Positions 43,235 to 51,339 of a stretch of DNA of 64,000 nt are shown one piece after another. The position numbers and the translations under genes were made by a program. How positions within the stretch are numbered: the first letter of the stretch is position 1; every line of letters begins with the position of its first letter. The notes beneath the pieces are model-generated. The model was not told the origin of the DNA. It saw only the letters and a list, made by a program, of their open reading frames with translations, and ran no database searches. The DNA is from Brevibacillus centrosporus (GTDB taxonomy: Bacteria > Bacillota > Bacilli > Brevibacillales > Brevibacillaceae), in NCBI RefSeq assembly GCF_003710815.1, contig NZ_RHHP01000032.1, positions 1 through 64,000 of the forward strand, read 5' to 3'.

Positions 43235-43270
43235 GACAACCCTCCATCGTAGAAGTTCCACAATGACTAT

Positions 43271-43299
43271 ATCTTAATCATATGTGGATTTCAAGACAA
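43271..43299 (-). promoter_or_regulatory. candidate promoter of glmU-prs
   Basis: -35 TTGTCT (43294-43299) and -10 TAAGAT (43271-43276), spacing 17, about 40 bases before the glmU start. Confidence 0.55.
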
Positions 43300-43430
43300 T
43301 CGATTCAGGATTATCGTCGTTTTCCGGACAATGCCGGGAAGTTGGACAAACATCGGACAACATTTAATTTTCTGATAAGAGTGTGATATATTGATGGTCG
43401 ATAGGGTTTTGAAAAGGGAGGTCGATATGG

Positions 43431-44444
43431 ATGAGTGCTCAGGTGTACTTGCTGACAGGTTATTTAGGAAGCGGAAAAACCACCCTATTGCAGAAAATGC
43501 TTGCTCATCTGCGCGTACAGGACGAAAAGGTCGTAGTCGTTATGAATGAAATGGGCGAAGAAGATATTGACGGGGAACAACTGCAAGGATTTGGGTTTCC
43601 TGTAAAAAAGCTGTTGGACGGATGTATATGCTGCTCGATTCGGGGAGAAATGACGGAGAGCCTAAAGGAAGTAATTACCTCCATAAATCCGGATAAAATC
43701 CTCATTGAAACAACAGGGGTTGCTGATCCTATCGATGTGATCGACGGTTTGACTCATCCTGAGCTTTACGAGCAGATTGAGATGAAAGGCATTGTCTCTG
43801 TCGTAGATGCTTCCCGCTTTTTGGAGCTGAACTCGCGCTTTCAATCTACCGGTGCGCTCGTCAAAACGATACGCAACCAGGTCAAATACGCAGATCTGCT
43901 GCTCGTCAATAAAGTAGATCGCACCACGGGCGATACCTTGGAGAAAGTAAAGCGAAAGCTGTCCGAGATCAATCCAAATGCCCCACTCTACGACACCGTA
44001 CAGAGCGACATCGATTTGCACACGCTGCTATCGGTCTCACGTCTGTCTGAAAACATCGAGCTGCGACGAGAGGCGGTCAGCAGCGTTCCGGTGCAAAAGA
44101 CGATCGGACGGATGTCACCCATGGATCGACTGAAGCAATCCCTTGGACTGAGCACGGGCCAGCCATCTTTATATAACAGCATAGAAACCTTTTCCTACCG
44201 TTTCAAAGGAGCCGTCGACGCTGGCAGGTTTGAAGACTTTCTGTACGACTTGCCCAAAAACGTCTACCGCGCAAAAGGATACGTGCAGTTTCACGGAAGA
44301 GAGGAACTGATTTCTTTTCAGCATACCGACAATCAGGTCCACTTGTTTCCCTTTGAAAACCATGGCCCGAAAATGGTAGCTGTCTTTATCGGTGAGGGAA
44401 TGAACCGAGATAAAATCATTACTGACCTGGAAAGCTGCTATTGA
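43431..44444 (+). CDS. CobW/COG0523 family GTPase, putative metal chaperone
   Basis: A 337-residue G3E-family P-loop GTPase. Walker A GYLGSGKTT (9-17 region), the metal-binding CxCC motif in LDGCICCS (about 62-69), Walker B-like ILIETTGVADP and the guanine-specificity NKVD are present; a CobW C-terminal domain follows (about 240-330). COG0523 proteins deliver zinc, cobalt or iron; the metal here is open. I find no Zur box upstream. It is a single gene divergent from glmU with GGGAGG before ATG 43431. No His-rich loop is visible. Confidence 0.88.
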   Translation: MSAQVYLLTGYLGSGKTTLLQKMLAHLRVQDEKVVVVMNEMGEEDIDGEQLQGFGFPVKKLLDGCICCSIRGEMTESLKEVITSINPDKILIETTGVADPIDVIDGLTHPELYEQIEMKGIVSVVDASRFLELNSRFQSTGALVKTIRNQVKYADLLLVNKVDRTTGDTLEKVKRKLSEINPNAPLYDTVQSDIDLHTLLSVSRLSENIELRREAVSSVPVQKTIGRMSPMDRLKQSLGLSTGQPSLYNSIETFSYRFKGAVDAGRFEDFLYDLPKNVYRAKGYVQFHGREELISFQHTDNQVHLFPFENHGPKMVAVFIGEGMNRDKIITDLESCY

Positions 44445-44460
44445 TCATCGACACACATCG

Positions 44461-44490
44461 AAGCACCCTGCCTATTCAGACAGGGTGCTT
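44461..44490. terminator. bidirectional terminator between the CobW gene and spoVG
   Basis: AAGCACCCTG (44461-44470) pairs perfectly with CAGGGTGCTT (44481-44490). T residues follow on the plus strand more than on the minus strand. Confidence 0.88.
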
Positions 44491-44501
44491 GCTTGTTTCA
44501 C

Positions 44502-44789
44502 CTAAGCACCTGCTTCAATGGTGCTTTCTTCTTCTTGACCTACGCGATCGTACTCCGACAATACTGCTGCCTGGATTTTTTCGCGGGTAGTGGAAGAAAT
44601 CGGGTGCGCGATATCACGGAACTCTCCATCCGGTGTACGTTTGCTTGGCATGGCAACGAACATGCCATTGTTTCCATCAATCACACGGATATCATGAACC
44701 ACAAATTCATGGTCAATTGTAATGGACGCAATCGCTTTCATCCTACCATCCGTATTCACTCGGCGAAGTCTAACGTCTGTAACTTCCAT
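44502..44789 (-). CDS. spoVG: septation regulator / RNA-binding protein SpoVG
   Basis: The 95-residue SpoVG is a small nucleic-acid-binding protein that affects polar septation and cortex. It is nearly identical to the family pattern: MEVTDVRLRRV at the start, VVHDIRVIDGNNGMFVAMPS, and FRDIAHPI. It is monocistronic, with its own sigma-H-type promoter and an AT-rich upstream region. Confidence 0.97.
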   Translation of the reverse strand: MEVTDVRLRRVNTDGRMKAIASITIDHEFVVHDIRVIDGNNGMFVAMPSKRTPDGEFRDIAHPISSTTREKIQAAVLSEYDRVGQEEESTIEAGA

Positions 44790-44829
44790 CTAGTTCACTC
44801 CCTTTATCTATGAAAACGCGTTTAGGAGT

Positions 44830-44858
44830 ATTTCCACCCTTTGGGTAAATATTCCTGC
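44830..44858 (-). promoter_or_regulatory. sigma-H-type promoter of spoVG with AT-rich upstream region
   Basis: The minus strand has GCAGGA (44853-44858) and GTGGAAAT ending at 44830, in the same arrangement as the known B. subtilis spoVG sigma-H promoter (GCAGGA ... GTGGAATT). Upstream, 44870-44905 is nearly pure A/T, like the AbrB-binding, activity-raising tract of B. subtilis spoVG. Confidence 0.7.
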
Positions 44859-44941
44859 TGTATCTATGCAAATTTTTAAAAAAATATATAAATTTATTCA
44901 TATCTACAGCATTCGTATGCATCTCAAGAGGGATTTGGTCG

Positions 44942-44980
44942 AAAAAAATAGCCTGGTGCACGTTAGGCACGAGGCTATTT
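44942..44980 (-). terminator. terminator of ridA
   Basis: On the minus strand AAATAGCCT pairs with AGGCTATTT, with a second stem GTGC/GCAC inside, followed by TTTTT. Confidence 0.85.
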
Positions 44981-44996
44981 GGTCCATTTTTGACGC

Positions 44997-45380
44997 TTAC
45001 ACTTCCAGATGAGCAATGATCTCGATCTCGACTTTTACATCGCGCGGCAGGCGAGCTACCTCTACCGTGGAACGCGCTGGCTTGTGATCGCCAAAATATT
45101 GTCCGTACACTTCATTCAATTGTCCGAAGTCGTTCATGTCCTTGATAAAGACAGTCGCCTTCACGACGTTCGACAAGCTGCCGCCTGCTTCTGCCAAGAC
45201 CGCTTTGATGTTGGCGAAAACCTGATGCGCTTGCTCGACGATGTCACCTTCTACGAGGGTACCATCTGGGCGGAGTGGAATTTGACCGGACGCAAACAGG
45301 AGTGGTCCTACTTTTGTTGCCTGGCTGTAAGGACCAATCGCTGCAGGCGCTTTATCAGTGGATACAAAAGACATTGCCAT
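44997..45380 (-). CDS. ridA: enamine/imine deaminase RidA (YabJ)
   Basis: A 127-residue trimeric Rid protein. It hydrolyses reactive 2-aminoacrylate and similar enamines from PLP enzymes. GPYSQATKVGPLLFASGQIPL and the catalytic Arg region PARSTVEVARLPRDVKVEIEIIA are clear. It follows purR by 66 bases, as yabJ does in B. subtilis, where it takes part in purine control. Confidence 0.96.
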   Translation of the reverse strand: MAMSFVSTDKAPAAIGPYSQATKVGPLLFASGQIPLRPDGTLVEGDIVEQAHQVFANIKAVLAEAGGSLSNVVKATVFIKDMNDFGQLNEVYGQYFGDHKPARSTVEVARLPRDVKVEIEIIAHLEV

Positions 45381-45446
45381 GTAAATCTACTCCCCTCATT
45401 TTTTGAAAACGTGCCCCGTTCTCTCAGAGCAGACAAGAAAAGCCGC

Positions 45447-46271
45447 CTATCTACCGAAAAAACTTCCGAGCTCGATCTCGATTTGCTTGCCCTTGATGTC
45501 TACATCTTGAAGTTTGGCCAACGAAACGTATTCATCGACCAGTCGCTCAGAAACGTCTGCTGTCGTTTCTACCAATACGCCGCAGCCTACGACGGTAGCA
45601 CGGAATTCTTGCAGCAGGTCGATCATTCCACGCAGCGTTCCGCCTGCTTTCATGAAGTCGTCTACAATCAGCACGCGGGACTGTTCAGCCAATGCACGCC
45701 GAGCCAGTGACATGGTCTGAATCCGCTTGCTGGATCCGGAAACGTAATTAATGCTAACGACTGAACCTTCCGTCACCTTGTTATCACGCCGCACGATCAC
45801 CACGGGAACATTCAAAAACATCGCTGTCGCATACGCCAGTGGAATCCCTTTGGTTTCCACTGTCATCACCACGTCAACGTTTTTGTCCGCGTAAGCTGTC
45901 GCAAACAGCTTCCCGATCTGCGCCATCGTGGAGGGGTTACCTAGAACGTCTGACATGTACAGGTATCCGCCTGGCAGAAGTCGATCTGGATTCGCCAGTT
46001 GACCAATCAGCTCTTGTACAAAGGTAAGAGCCTCTTCGGTTTTGACTTGGGGAATGAACTTCACTCCACCAGCCGCACCCGCTACCGTTTTCAACAAGCC
46101 TACACCCTGTACCTCAAACGCTTCTTTGATGATGGATAAATCTTCGCTAATCGACGATTTCGCCGCCCCGTATTGTTCGGCAAACAGAGTGAGCGGAATC
46201 AGCGTATGGGGATGGGCGAGCAAGTGCTGAGTCATATCGACGAGCCGAGCACTTCTACGCAATTTCTTCAT
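45447..46271 (-). CDS. purR: pur operon repressor
   Basis: The Bacillus-type PurR (not LacI-like): a winged helix (1-75, IPLTLFAEQYGAAKSSISEDLSIIKE) fused to a phosphoribosyltransferase-like domain with the PRPP loop VLIVDDFMKAGGTLRG (about 200-215). PRPP binding releases it from DNA. 274 residues, normal length. It follows ispE and precedes ridA. A near-match PurBox lies just before its binding site, which would allow self-control. Confidence 0.97.
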   Translation of the reverse strand: MKKLRRSARLVDMTQHLLAHPHTLIPLTLFAEQYGAAKSSISEDLSIIKEAFEVQGVGLLKTVAGAAGGVKFIPQVKTEEALTFVQELIGQLANPDRLLPGGYLYMSDVLGNPSTMAQIGKLFATAYADKNVDVVMTVETKGIPLAYATAMFLNVPVVIVRRDNKVTEGSVVSINYVSGSSKRIQTMSLARRALAEQSRVLIVDDFMKAGGTLRGMIDLLQEFRATVVGCGVLVETTADVSERLVDEYVSLAKLQDVDIKGKQIEIELGSFFGR

Positions 46272-46283
46272 AGCTCTTCCTCC

Positions 46284-46296
46284 AAAACCGAATATT
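46284..46296 (+). promoter_or_regulatory. possible PurBox before purR
   Basis: AAAACCGAATATT matches the PurR-box pattern AWWWCCGAACWWT at all positions but one. It lies 13 bases before the purR start. Functional PurBoxes normally come as an inverted pair about 17 bases apart; I cannot see the second one. Confidence 0.35.
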
Positions 46297-46326
46297 ATGG
46301 TGCTAATGTATCATTTATATACGGGT

Positions 46327-47214
46327 CTATGCAAGCATTTCCCCTTCTTGGGCACCTAACATTCGGGCAACAAATACATCTTTTACAAATCCGCGCAAAG
46401 CATTGTAGATGCGATGCACTTTTGCTTCCTTTTGTACGAGCGCAAAAACGGTCGGGCCGCTGCCTGACATCAGGACACCGTCAGCTCCCGATGCCATCAT
46501 CAGCTCCTTGATCTGTCGTACTTGCGGATGGAGAGACAAAGTCACATTCTCCAGAACGTTGCCGAGTGCCTGGCACATCATCGGGAAGTCCTGCTCCGAA
46601 ATCGCCCGCAGCATTTGTCCCGTCAAAGGATGATTGTCGATCTCCTGGACGCGCAGATTTCCGTACACATCCGCAGTCGACACACCGATCGGTGGCTTTG
46701 CCAGAATCACCCAGCAGGGAGCAGGCGTATTCAGATGCGTGATCTGCTCTCCTCTCCCTTTTGCCAGAGCGGTTCCACCGTAAACGCAAAAAGGAACGTC
46801 TGAGCCGATCTGAGCCCCAACCGCAGCCAGCTCGTCCAAGGACAGTCCCAGATTCCACAATTGGTTCAGCCCTCGCAAGGTCGCTGCTGCATCACTGCTT
46901 CCTCCCGCCAGTCCTGCGGCGACAGGGATCTGCTTATCAATATACAAATGCACGCCTTCGCGTACCTGATAGCGTTCTTTTAAAAGTACTGCCGCTTTGT
47001 ACGCGTGATTGCGAATATCATCCGGTACGAAGCTGGCAGAGCAGTCCAGCGTAATCTCTCCATCTCCGCGCAGAGTGAGATCTACACGGTCCGCCAAGTC
47101 TACGGTAGTCATCACCATTTCGACTTCGTGATAACCGTCCGGCCGCTTGGCAAGAACATCAAGAGTTAAATTAATTTTGGCCGGAGCTTTGACCGAGATA
47201 CGCACGTTGTTCAC
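46327..47214 (-). CDS. ispE: 4-diphosphocytidyl-2-C-methyl-D-erythritol kinase
   Basis: IspE is a GHMP kinase of the MEP isoprenoid pathway. The 295 residues contain APAKINLTLDVLAKRPDGYHEVEMVM at the N-terminus and the ATP-binding loop PVAAGLAGGSSDAAATLRGLN (near 93-113), with MSGSGPTVFAL toward the end. It lies between sspF and purR as expected. Confidence 0.97.
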   Translation of the reverse strand: MNNVRISVKAPAKINLTLDVLAKRPDGYHEVEMVMTTVDLADRVDLTLRGDGEITLDCSASFVPDDIRNHAYKAAVLLKERYQVREGVHLYIDKQIPVAAGLAGGSSDAAATLRGLNQLWNLGLSLDELAAVGAQIGSDVPFCVYGGTALAKGRGEQITHLNTPAPCWVILAKPPIGVSTADVYGNLRVQEIDNHPLTGQMLRAISEQDFPMMCQALGNVLENVTLSLHPQVRQIKELMMASGADGVLMSGSGPTVFALVQKEAKVHRIYNALRGFVKDVFVARMLGAQEGEMLA

Positions 47215-47343
47215 CTCTGACTACTTTCTAATTTTCCTAGTCTCTTATTGTAGCATAGGCATTCTCTTCCATGCCACTCGATCAACCAAAAGAATATGAT
47301 CAAGAAGATTATAATGGTTCGGAAAATAAGAGTCAGAGACAGA

Positions 47344-47364
47344 AGACCGGGAAGTCCCCGGTCT
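47344..47364 (-). terminator. terminator of sspF
   Basis: AGACCGGG (47344-47351) pairs with CCCGGTCT (47357-47364). The following minus-strand sequence is T/C-rich, not a clean T run. Confidence 0.6.
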
Positions 47365-47374
47365 CGCCAACGAG

Positions 47375-47560
47375 TCATGTCGTATGCTGCTTGGCCAATG
47401 CTTCCTCGGCAATCTGAATGGCTCGTTTGACTAGGTTACCAGCGTCACTTGTCGTGATCGCTCCCCAGCCCTCGGTTTTCACCTTATCGTAAAATCCTAG
47501 CTCCTTGGCGATCTCCATCTTGAACTGCTCAGACATAATGCCTCGTCTGCGACGACCCAT
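47375..47560 (-). CDS. sspF: small acid-soluble spore protein SspF, alpha/beta type related
   Basis: A 61-residue DNA-binding spore protein. GRRRRGIMSEQFKMEIAKEL, YDKVKTEGWGAITTSDAGN and VKRAIQIAEEAL align well with SspF of Bacillus. It coats forespore DNA. I start at ATG 47560 after GGGGAGG; the frame is open 27 codons further up without support. A sigma-G promoter is expected within 100 bases upstream; TGAATC and CAAACTA are present but only 14 bases apart. Confidence 0.93.
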   Translation of the reverse strand: MGRRRRGIMSEQFKMEIAKELGFYDKVKTEGWGAITTSDAGNLVKRAIQIAEEALAKQHTT

Positions 47561-47766
47561 AACATCCTCCCCTTCTCGTTGACACAAATAGTTTGTGCAG
47601 CCAACAAGGGATTCAATCTCGATCCGGGGTGCAGCCAACACTTGGTAATAAAAAAACTCTGCCGCGGCCTATTCGCCGAGGAGCTTTCTGCACCCAAAAG
47701 GGACAAGTCTCGCCTTTACCTCGCTTATTTAGGTTAAGAATCTAAAGTTCTCTCTGCAAAACAAAA
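47561..47766. other. gap between veg and sspF
   Basis: About 200 bases. It contains an 11-base direct repeat, GTGCAGCCAAC at 47595-47605 and 47629-47639, and a GC hairpin (47662-47681) 5 bases from a T7 run. I see no gene. The sspF promoter should be here. Confidence 0.4.
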
Positions 47767-47791
47767 CAGTAGAACCCAAAGGGCTCTACTG
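47767..47791 (-). terminator. terminator of veg
   Basis: CAGTAGAACCC (47767-47777) pairs with GGGCTCTACTG (47781-47791, one mismatch) and overlaps the veg stop codon; TTTTG follows on the minus strand. Confidence 0.85.
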
Positions 47792-48058
47792 TTGTACAAA
47801 TGTGATGCGGATGTGCTGATTCTCACGGCACACCGTCAACTCTACTGTTTCCGTCAAGATGTCCGCATAGCTGTAAGAAACCCGCTCGAAAAGTTGATCA
47901 TCGTCTAGCTTTACTACAAATACTGATGGGTATGTTTCTTCGAGGATGCCACTTCGTTCGACGGTTTTGCGGCGGCCGCCATTTGCCTTCAGCAGGATGC
48001 GCTCACCAATATGTCCGTCTAAACTGCGTTTAATGTCAAGTAACGCGTTTCTTGCCAT
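47786..48058 (-). CDS. veg: Veg protein, biofilm regulator
   Basis: A 90-residue protein with an SH3-like/Sm-like barrel. MARNALLDIKRSLDGHIGERI and the RRKTVERSGILEETYPSVFVVKLD core are close to B. subtilis Veg. It promotes biofilm formation there through the SinR pathway. I start at ATG 48058, after GAGGTGG. It has a near-ideal promoter, as the B. subtilis veg gene does. Confidence 0.96.
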   Translation of the reverse strand: MARNALLDIKRSLDGHIGERILLKANGGRRKTVERSGILEETYPSVFVVKLDDDQLFERVSYSYADILTETVELTVCRENQHIRITFVQQ

Positions 48059-48083
48059 TGTTCCATCCACCTCGCTTACATCT

Positions 48084-48112
48084 ATTATAACAGCACACAC
48101 TTATTTTGTCAA
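48084..48112 (-). promoter_or_regulatory. consensus sigma-A promoter of veg
   Basis: -35 TTGACA (48107-48112), -10 TATAAT (48084-48089), spacing 17: a perfect match in all 12 positions. The AT-rich sequence upstream may act as an UP element. Confidence 0.93.
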
Positions 48113-48215
48113 AGAAATAAAAAATTATAGCAACCAAGCGGAGTTTTTGTCAACGGGCTTTTTTTCATGAATTACGTAGATATTTGTCAGTATTATATCG
48201 AAAGGAAGACGCAAA

Positions 48216-48262
48216 CACAAAAAACCCTCACTTTTGGCGTTATAAGCCCAAAAATGAGGGTT
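48216..48262 (-). terminator. terminator of rsmA
   Basis: AACCCTCA (48223-48230) pairs with TGAGGGTT (48255-48262), with a second inner stem; on the minus strand TTTTTTG follows. It starts 9 bases after the rsmA stop. There is no yabG between rsmA and veg. Confidence 0.85.
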
Positions 48263-48270
48263 CCCCAAGG

Positions 48271-49167
48271 CTACTGCCCAATCAATCCACGCCGCAAGCT
48301 TTCGTTCGCCAGTCGGGCAAACTCTTCAATGCTGAGCGTCTCCCCACGACGTGTGGGGTCGATCTGGATGTCGGCAAGCATCTGTATTACTTCGTCTTTC
48401 TGTTCTTTGCGAAACAGACCGTTCATTAGGTTGTTTAGGAGCGTCTTTCTGCGCTGTGCGAACGAGCTGCGAACGACCCGAAAGAACATGTCCTGGTCAT
48501 CTACCTCGACCGGTGGACGATCCCTTACCTTCAGGCGTATAACCGCAGAATCGACGTTAGGACGAGGGATGAAGACGCTAGCAGGCACGATCATCGCTAC
48601 TTCTGTTTCTGCATAGAATTGGGCTGCGACCGATAAAGACCCATAGTCTTTCGTACCCGGCTTGGCAGCTATTCTTTCCGCTACTTCTTTTTGAATCATC
48701 ACCACGATGTTCTCCAGAGGAAGGCGTTCCTCCAGCAGCTTCATCAAGATCGGTGTCGTTACGTAGTAGGGCAGATTGGCTACCACACTGATCTTTTCTA
48801 CACCCGCCATTTTCTCTGCTAACAATGCCTTCAGATCAAGCTCCAGCACATCGCCGTGCACGACCTCGATATTTTCATAGGGCGACAGCGTGTCCGCCAA
48901 AATAGGCAAGAGGCGCTGGTCGATCTCGATCGCCATCACCTTTCCTGCTGCTCGTCCCAATTGCTCCGTCAAGGCTCCAATCCCAGGCCCGATCTCTACG
49001 GCACCCTTTTCCTTCGTCAGATCCGCTTCTGCGACGATGTTGTGCAGGATGTTCGTATCGATCAGGAAGTTTTGCCCCAGACTCTTTTTAAAAGAGAAGC
49101 CGTACTTCTCCAGGACCTCTTTCGTACGCGTAGGTGTGGCAATGTCTTTGCCGGTCATTTGGGTCAT
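48271..49167 (-). CDS. rsmA: 16S rRNA dimethyladenosine transferase
   Basis: RsmA (KsgA) dimethylates two adjacent adenines near the 3' end of 16S rRNA. The 298 residues show KKSLGQNFLID, the SAM motif EIGPGIGALTEQL (about 56-68) and catalytic NLPYY (about 121-125). The stop is followed by a terminator. It begins 3 bases after the rnmV stop. Confidence 0.97.
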   Translation of the reverse strand: MTQMTGKDIATPTRTKEVLEKYGFSFKKSLGQNFLIDTNILHNIVAEADLTKEKGAVEIGPGIGALTEQLGRAAGKVMAIEIDQRLLPILADTLSPYENIEVVHGDVLELDLKALLAEKMAGVEKISVVANLPYYVTTPILMKLLEERLPLENIVVMIQKEVAERIAAKPGTKDYGSLSVAAQFYAETEVAMIVPASVFIPRPNVDSAVIRLKVRDRPPVEVDDQDMFFRVVRSSFAQRRKTLLNNLMNGLFRKEQKDEVIQMLADIQIDPTRRGETLSIEEFARLANESLRRGLIGQ

Positions 49168-49170
49168 GGC

Positions 49171-49719
49171 TTACTCCCTCTCTTTATCGATAGCTTGCAT
49201 GGCAGCTTCAAATTCTTCTCGTTTGATCTGAAAGGCATTCAGGCGCGCGAGAAGCTGCTTGGCGTTGGCATAGCCGATCCCTAGCTTCTCACCCAGCTTG
49301 ATTCGGCGTTCTTTGGAATCTCCGCCTGAGGTCAGCCCGTACGCCAGCATATCCTCTGCCGTGATCTCTCCCGCAGATTCGATCATCTCTGTGCGCACAT
49401 CTGCGAGAGCTCGTACAATCACTTCGGGAGACGCATTCTCCACTCCGATGTCACCCTTCTTCGTACCGTCCTCCTGAGTGATAAACGCATGCTTGCATCC
49501 CGGTACAGCCTTGCTGATGATCCTGCGGATGCGCTCTCCCTGATAATCCGGGTCGGTGAAAATAATAACGCCTCGCTTTTGCTGCGCCAGGCGGATTTTT
49601 TCAATCACCCAAGTATGAATGGCAGATCCGCCCGTCTCGATCGTATCGGCGTTGACAGCCCGCTTGATCGCCACAGTATCGTCCCTACCCTCCACCACGA
49701 TAAGTTCCTTGATTTTCAT
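49171..49719 (-). CDS. rnmV: ribonuclease M5
   Basis: RNase M5 matures 5S rRNA. The 182-residue protein is a Toprim-fold nuclease: VVEGRDDTVAIKRA with the catalytic Glu, and TDPDYQGERIRR with the DxD metal pair; a 5S-binding C-terminal domain follows. I choose ATG 49719, 7 bases after GGGAG; 32 upstream codons have no support. Confidence 0.95.
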   Translation of the reverse strand: MKIKELIVVEGRDDTVAIKRAVNADTIETGGSAIHTWVIEKIRLAQQKRGVIIFTDPDYQGERIRRIISKAVPGCKHAFITQEDGTKKGDIGVENASPEVIVRALADVRTEMIESAGEITAEDMLAYGLTSGGDSKERRIKLGEKLGIGYANAKQLLARLNAFQIKREEFEAAMQAIDKERE

Positions 49720-49864
49720 TCCTGTGCTCCCACTTTCGTACATTGTCCATATGGTACAAGTATGCCAAAAAAATGCGGTCAAAAGCCCCAAAAAGGCGAA
49801 ACGATTTCCGCCCATTCAACGTCTTACTAACAACCAGATTAGCACGGCTCACAACCAAACAGAA

Positions 49865-49887
49865 GACAGGAGCATGTCGCTCCTGTC
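49865..49887 (-). terminator. terminator of the YabE-like gene
   Basis: GACAGGAGC (49865-49873) pairs perfectly with GCTCCTGTC (49879-49887), right at the stop codon; a T/C-rich run follows on the minus strand. Confidence 0.8.
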
Positions 49888-50979
49888 CTAAGGCTTCTGC
49901 GGTCCAATTATATAGACAGTTTTGTTACGCTTGCGGCCAAACTGAACCGCCTCCGATTCCGTGCTAACAAATACGTCAATCTTGCCACCTTTCATAGCCC
50001 CACCAGTATCTTCTGCTCGACGGTACCCAACTCCGTCGATGTAGACCCACCACCCATAAGGAATGACGCGAGGATCTACTGCAATGGTGTGCCCTGCCTG
50101 AGCTTTTACCCCAGTCGCAGTACGTCCGTAGCCTGCCGAGCTGGGATGCTTGCCCCCGCCTGCTGGCGAGTAAGCAGTCAAGGTAACTCCGTTCAGTACT
50201 TTTTTCGGCCTAAAAACTTTTCCACCGCGGGAGACCATCCCCGCCGATGCGACCAGAACTCTTTGCGAACTGTCTTCTGTGCGCATCGCCACCGCAGTCC
50301 CTACGGCGATCACATGGTCCTTTTTCGGAGTAACAACATCTCTCGAAACCAGCTCACGGGAGACTTCTTTGCCGTCCACAGTGACTAGCTTGTAGTGTGC
50401 AATTGCCTTACCTTCTTGTCCTGTTTGCAGTACTTTTGTTTTTCCTTTTTCCAACGCAGAATCGTTTTTACGGATTTCCTGATAGGTGACGCGCTCTTCT
50501 TCGTCTACCATCTTCTCGACAACGCGTTTGACGGTGATGGCTGAAGATTTTGCTAGAGACGCTGTCAAGGCCGGTTCTACCCGGTCCTTTTCACTGAGTG
50601 TGATGCCGCCGTCCTTCAACGCGCCAGCAACATCGCGGCTCAGTGTTTGAATCACTTTGGTCTGCCCGTCAATCTGGACTGGTATGGACCAGACTGTATG
50701 TAAAAATATTTCTGTTCCGTCTTTGAGCTTGGTCGTAGGTGCTGGTTGAAGGGAATCCTTTTCCGTCAGGGTGATCTGTCGCTCTGCCAAAAACTCTTCA
50801 ACGGTCTCGGCTTTGGTAGCTACCTTGCGACTTTCACCATCTAACGAAAATGTGACCTGTTTTGGCTGGGTAGCCTGGGCAGAGAAATACCCAATCATGG
50901 GAATGATGACAAGAGCGAGGACCCCAAAGATGACGAGCCCCTTATTCTTATACCTTTCCCACATCGTGCGTAACTCCAT
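49888..50979 (-). CDS. yabE: YabE-like exported protein with DUF348, G5 and 3D domains
   Basis: A 363-residue wall-remodelling protein of the resuscitation-promoting-factor-like Sps/YabE group. One N-terminal membrane segment (about 14-34) is followed by two DUF348 repeats (about 40-150: TKAETVEEFLAERQITL, RDVAGALKDGGITL), a G5 domain (about 150-225) and a C-terminal 3D (double-psi barrel) domain with three catalytic-type Asp (VDPRVIPYG, AEDTGG, IDVFV). Such domains cleave glycan strands as lytic transglycosylases. I start at ATG 50979, eight bases after AGGAG. The region upstream has a strong promoter and a Spo0A-box-like cluster. Confidence 0.9.
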   Translation of the reverse strand: MELRTMWERYKNKGLVIFGVLALVIIPMIGYFSAQATQPKQVTFSLDGESRKVATKAETVEEFLAERQITLTEKDSLQPAPTTKLKDGTEIFLHTVWSIPVQIDGQTKVIQTLSRDVAGALKDGGITLSEKDRVEPALTASLAKSSAITVKRVVEKMVDEEERVTYQEIRKNDSALEKGKTKVLQTGQEGKAIAHYKLVTVDGKEVSRELVSRDVVTPKKDHVIAVGTAVAMRTEDSSQRVLVASAGMVSRGGKVFRPKKVLNGVTLTAYSPAGGGKHPSSAGYGRTATGVKAQAGHTIAVDPRVIPYGWWVYIDGVGYRRAEDTGGAMKGGKIDVFVSTESEAVQFGRKRNKTVYIIGPQKP

Positions 50980-51094
50980 TTCCCACACTCCTTTTCCTAG
51001 AAAAGCACAAGGCTTTTTCGGTCTAGCCAGGTAAGGGTCGCTGTAATTGCACTAATATTCTGGAAGTGGCCGGTACTAAACAAGATCGGATTTG

Positions 51095-51123
51095 ATTGTA
51101 TGTCACTTTTCCGGCTTTGTCAA
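51095..51123 (-). promoter_or_regulatory. sigma-A promoter of yabE
   Basis: -35 TTGACA (51118-51123), -10 TACAAT (51095-51100), spacing 17. It leaves a leader of about 110 bases, which ends in a small hairpin (GAAAAAGC/GCTTTTC) just before the binding site. Confidence 0.8.
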
Positions 51124-51198
51124 ATTTCCCCTACCTTTGGCTGAAGAGAAGATGGTACAAGCCTAGCAAAAAGCGTCTGACGAATCATAGGCAGTTGG

Positions 51199-51264
51199 TG
51201 TCGAGTACCCATGTCGATAGGACAATAATCGTTCGACATATTGTTCATGGTATGCTTCGACAAA
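51199..51264 (-). promoter_or_regulatory. cluster of Spo0A-box-like sequences upstream of yabE
   Basis: A perfect 0A box, TTTGTCGAA on the minus strand (51256-51264), and a core TGTCGAA (51232-51238, minus) lie close to TGTCGAT (51212-51218, plus) and TGTCGAG (51199-51205, plus). They are about 110-175 bases before the yabE transcription start. Confidence 0.45.
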
Positions 51265-51293
51265 CGGGTGTAGAACACAGGAAAAACGAACGA

Positions 51294-51337
51294 AAAAAGC
51301 GGAAAACCACGAGCCGCGCCGTGATTTTCCGCTTTTG
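51294..51337 (-). terminator. terminator of tatD
   Basis: AAAGCGGAAAA (51296-51306 region) pairs with TTTTCCGCTTT (about 51324-51334), with an inner CACG/CGTG stem, directly after the tatD stop. T runs occur on both strands. Confidence 0.85.
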
Positions 51338-51339
51338 CT

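Noticed and set aside
47581..47620. sigma-G promoter of sspF (TGAATC and CAAACTA)
   Set aside because: Spacing of 14 bases is too short for sigma-G, so I left it as a note only.
47595..47639. Direct repeat GTGCAGCCAAC, twice, as a CRISPR-like or operator array
   Set aside because: Only two copies, no further units, no cas genes.
47648..47683. GC hairpin and T run between veg and sspF, as the end of an unknown small RNA
   Set aside because: The T run is 5 bases from the stem, the stem has a mismatch, and no good promoter precedes it, so it does not stand as a terminator.
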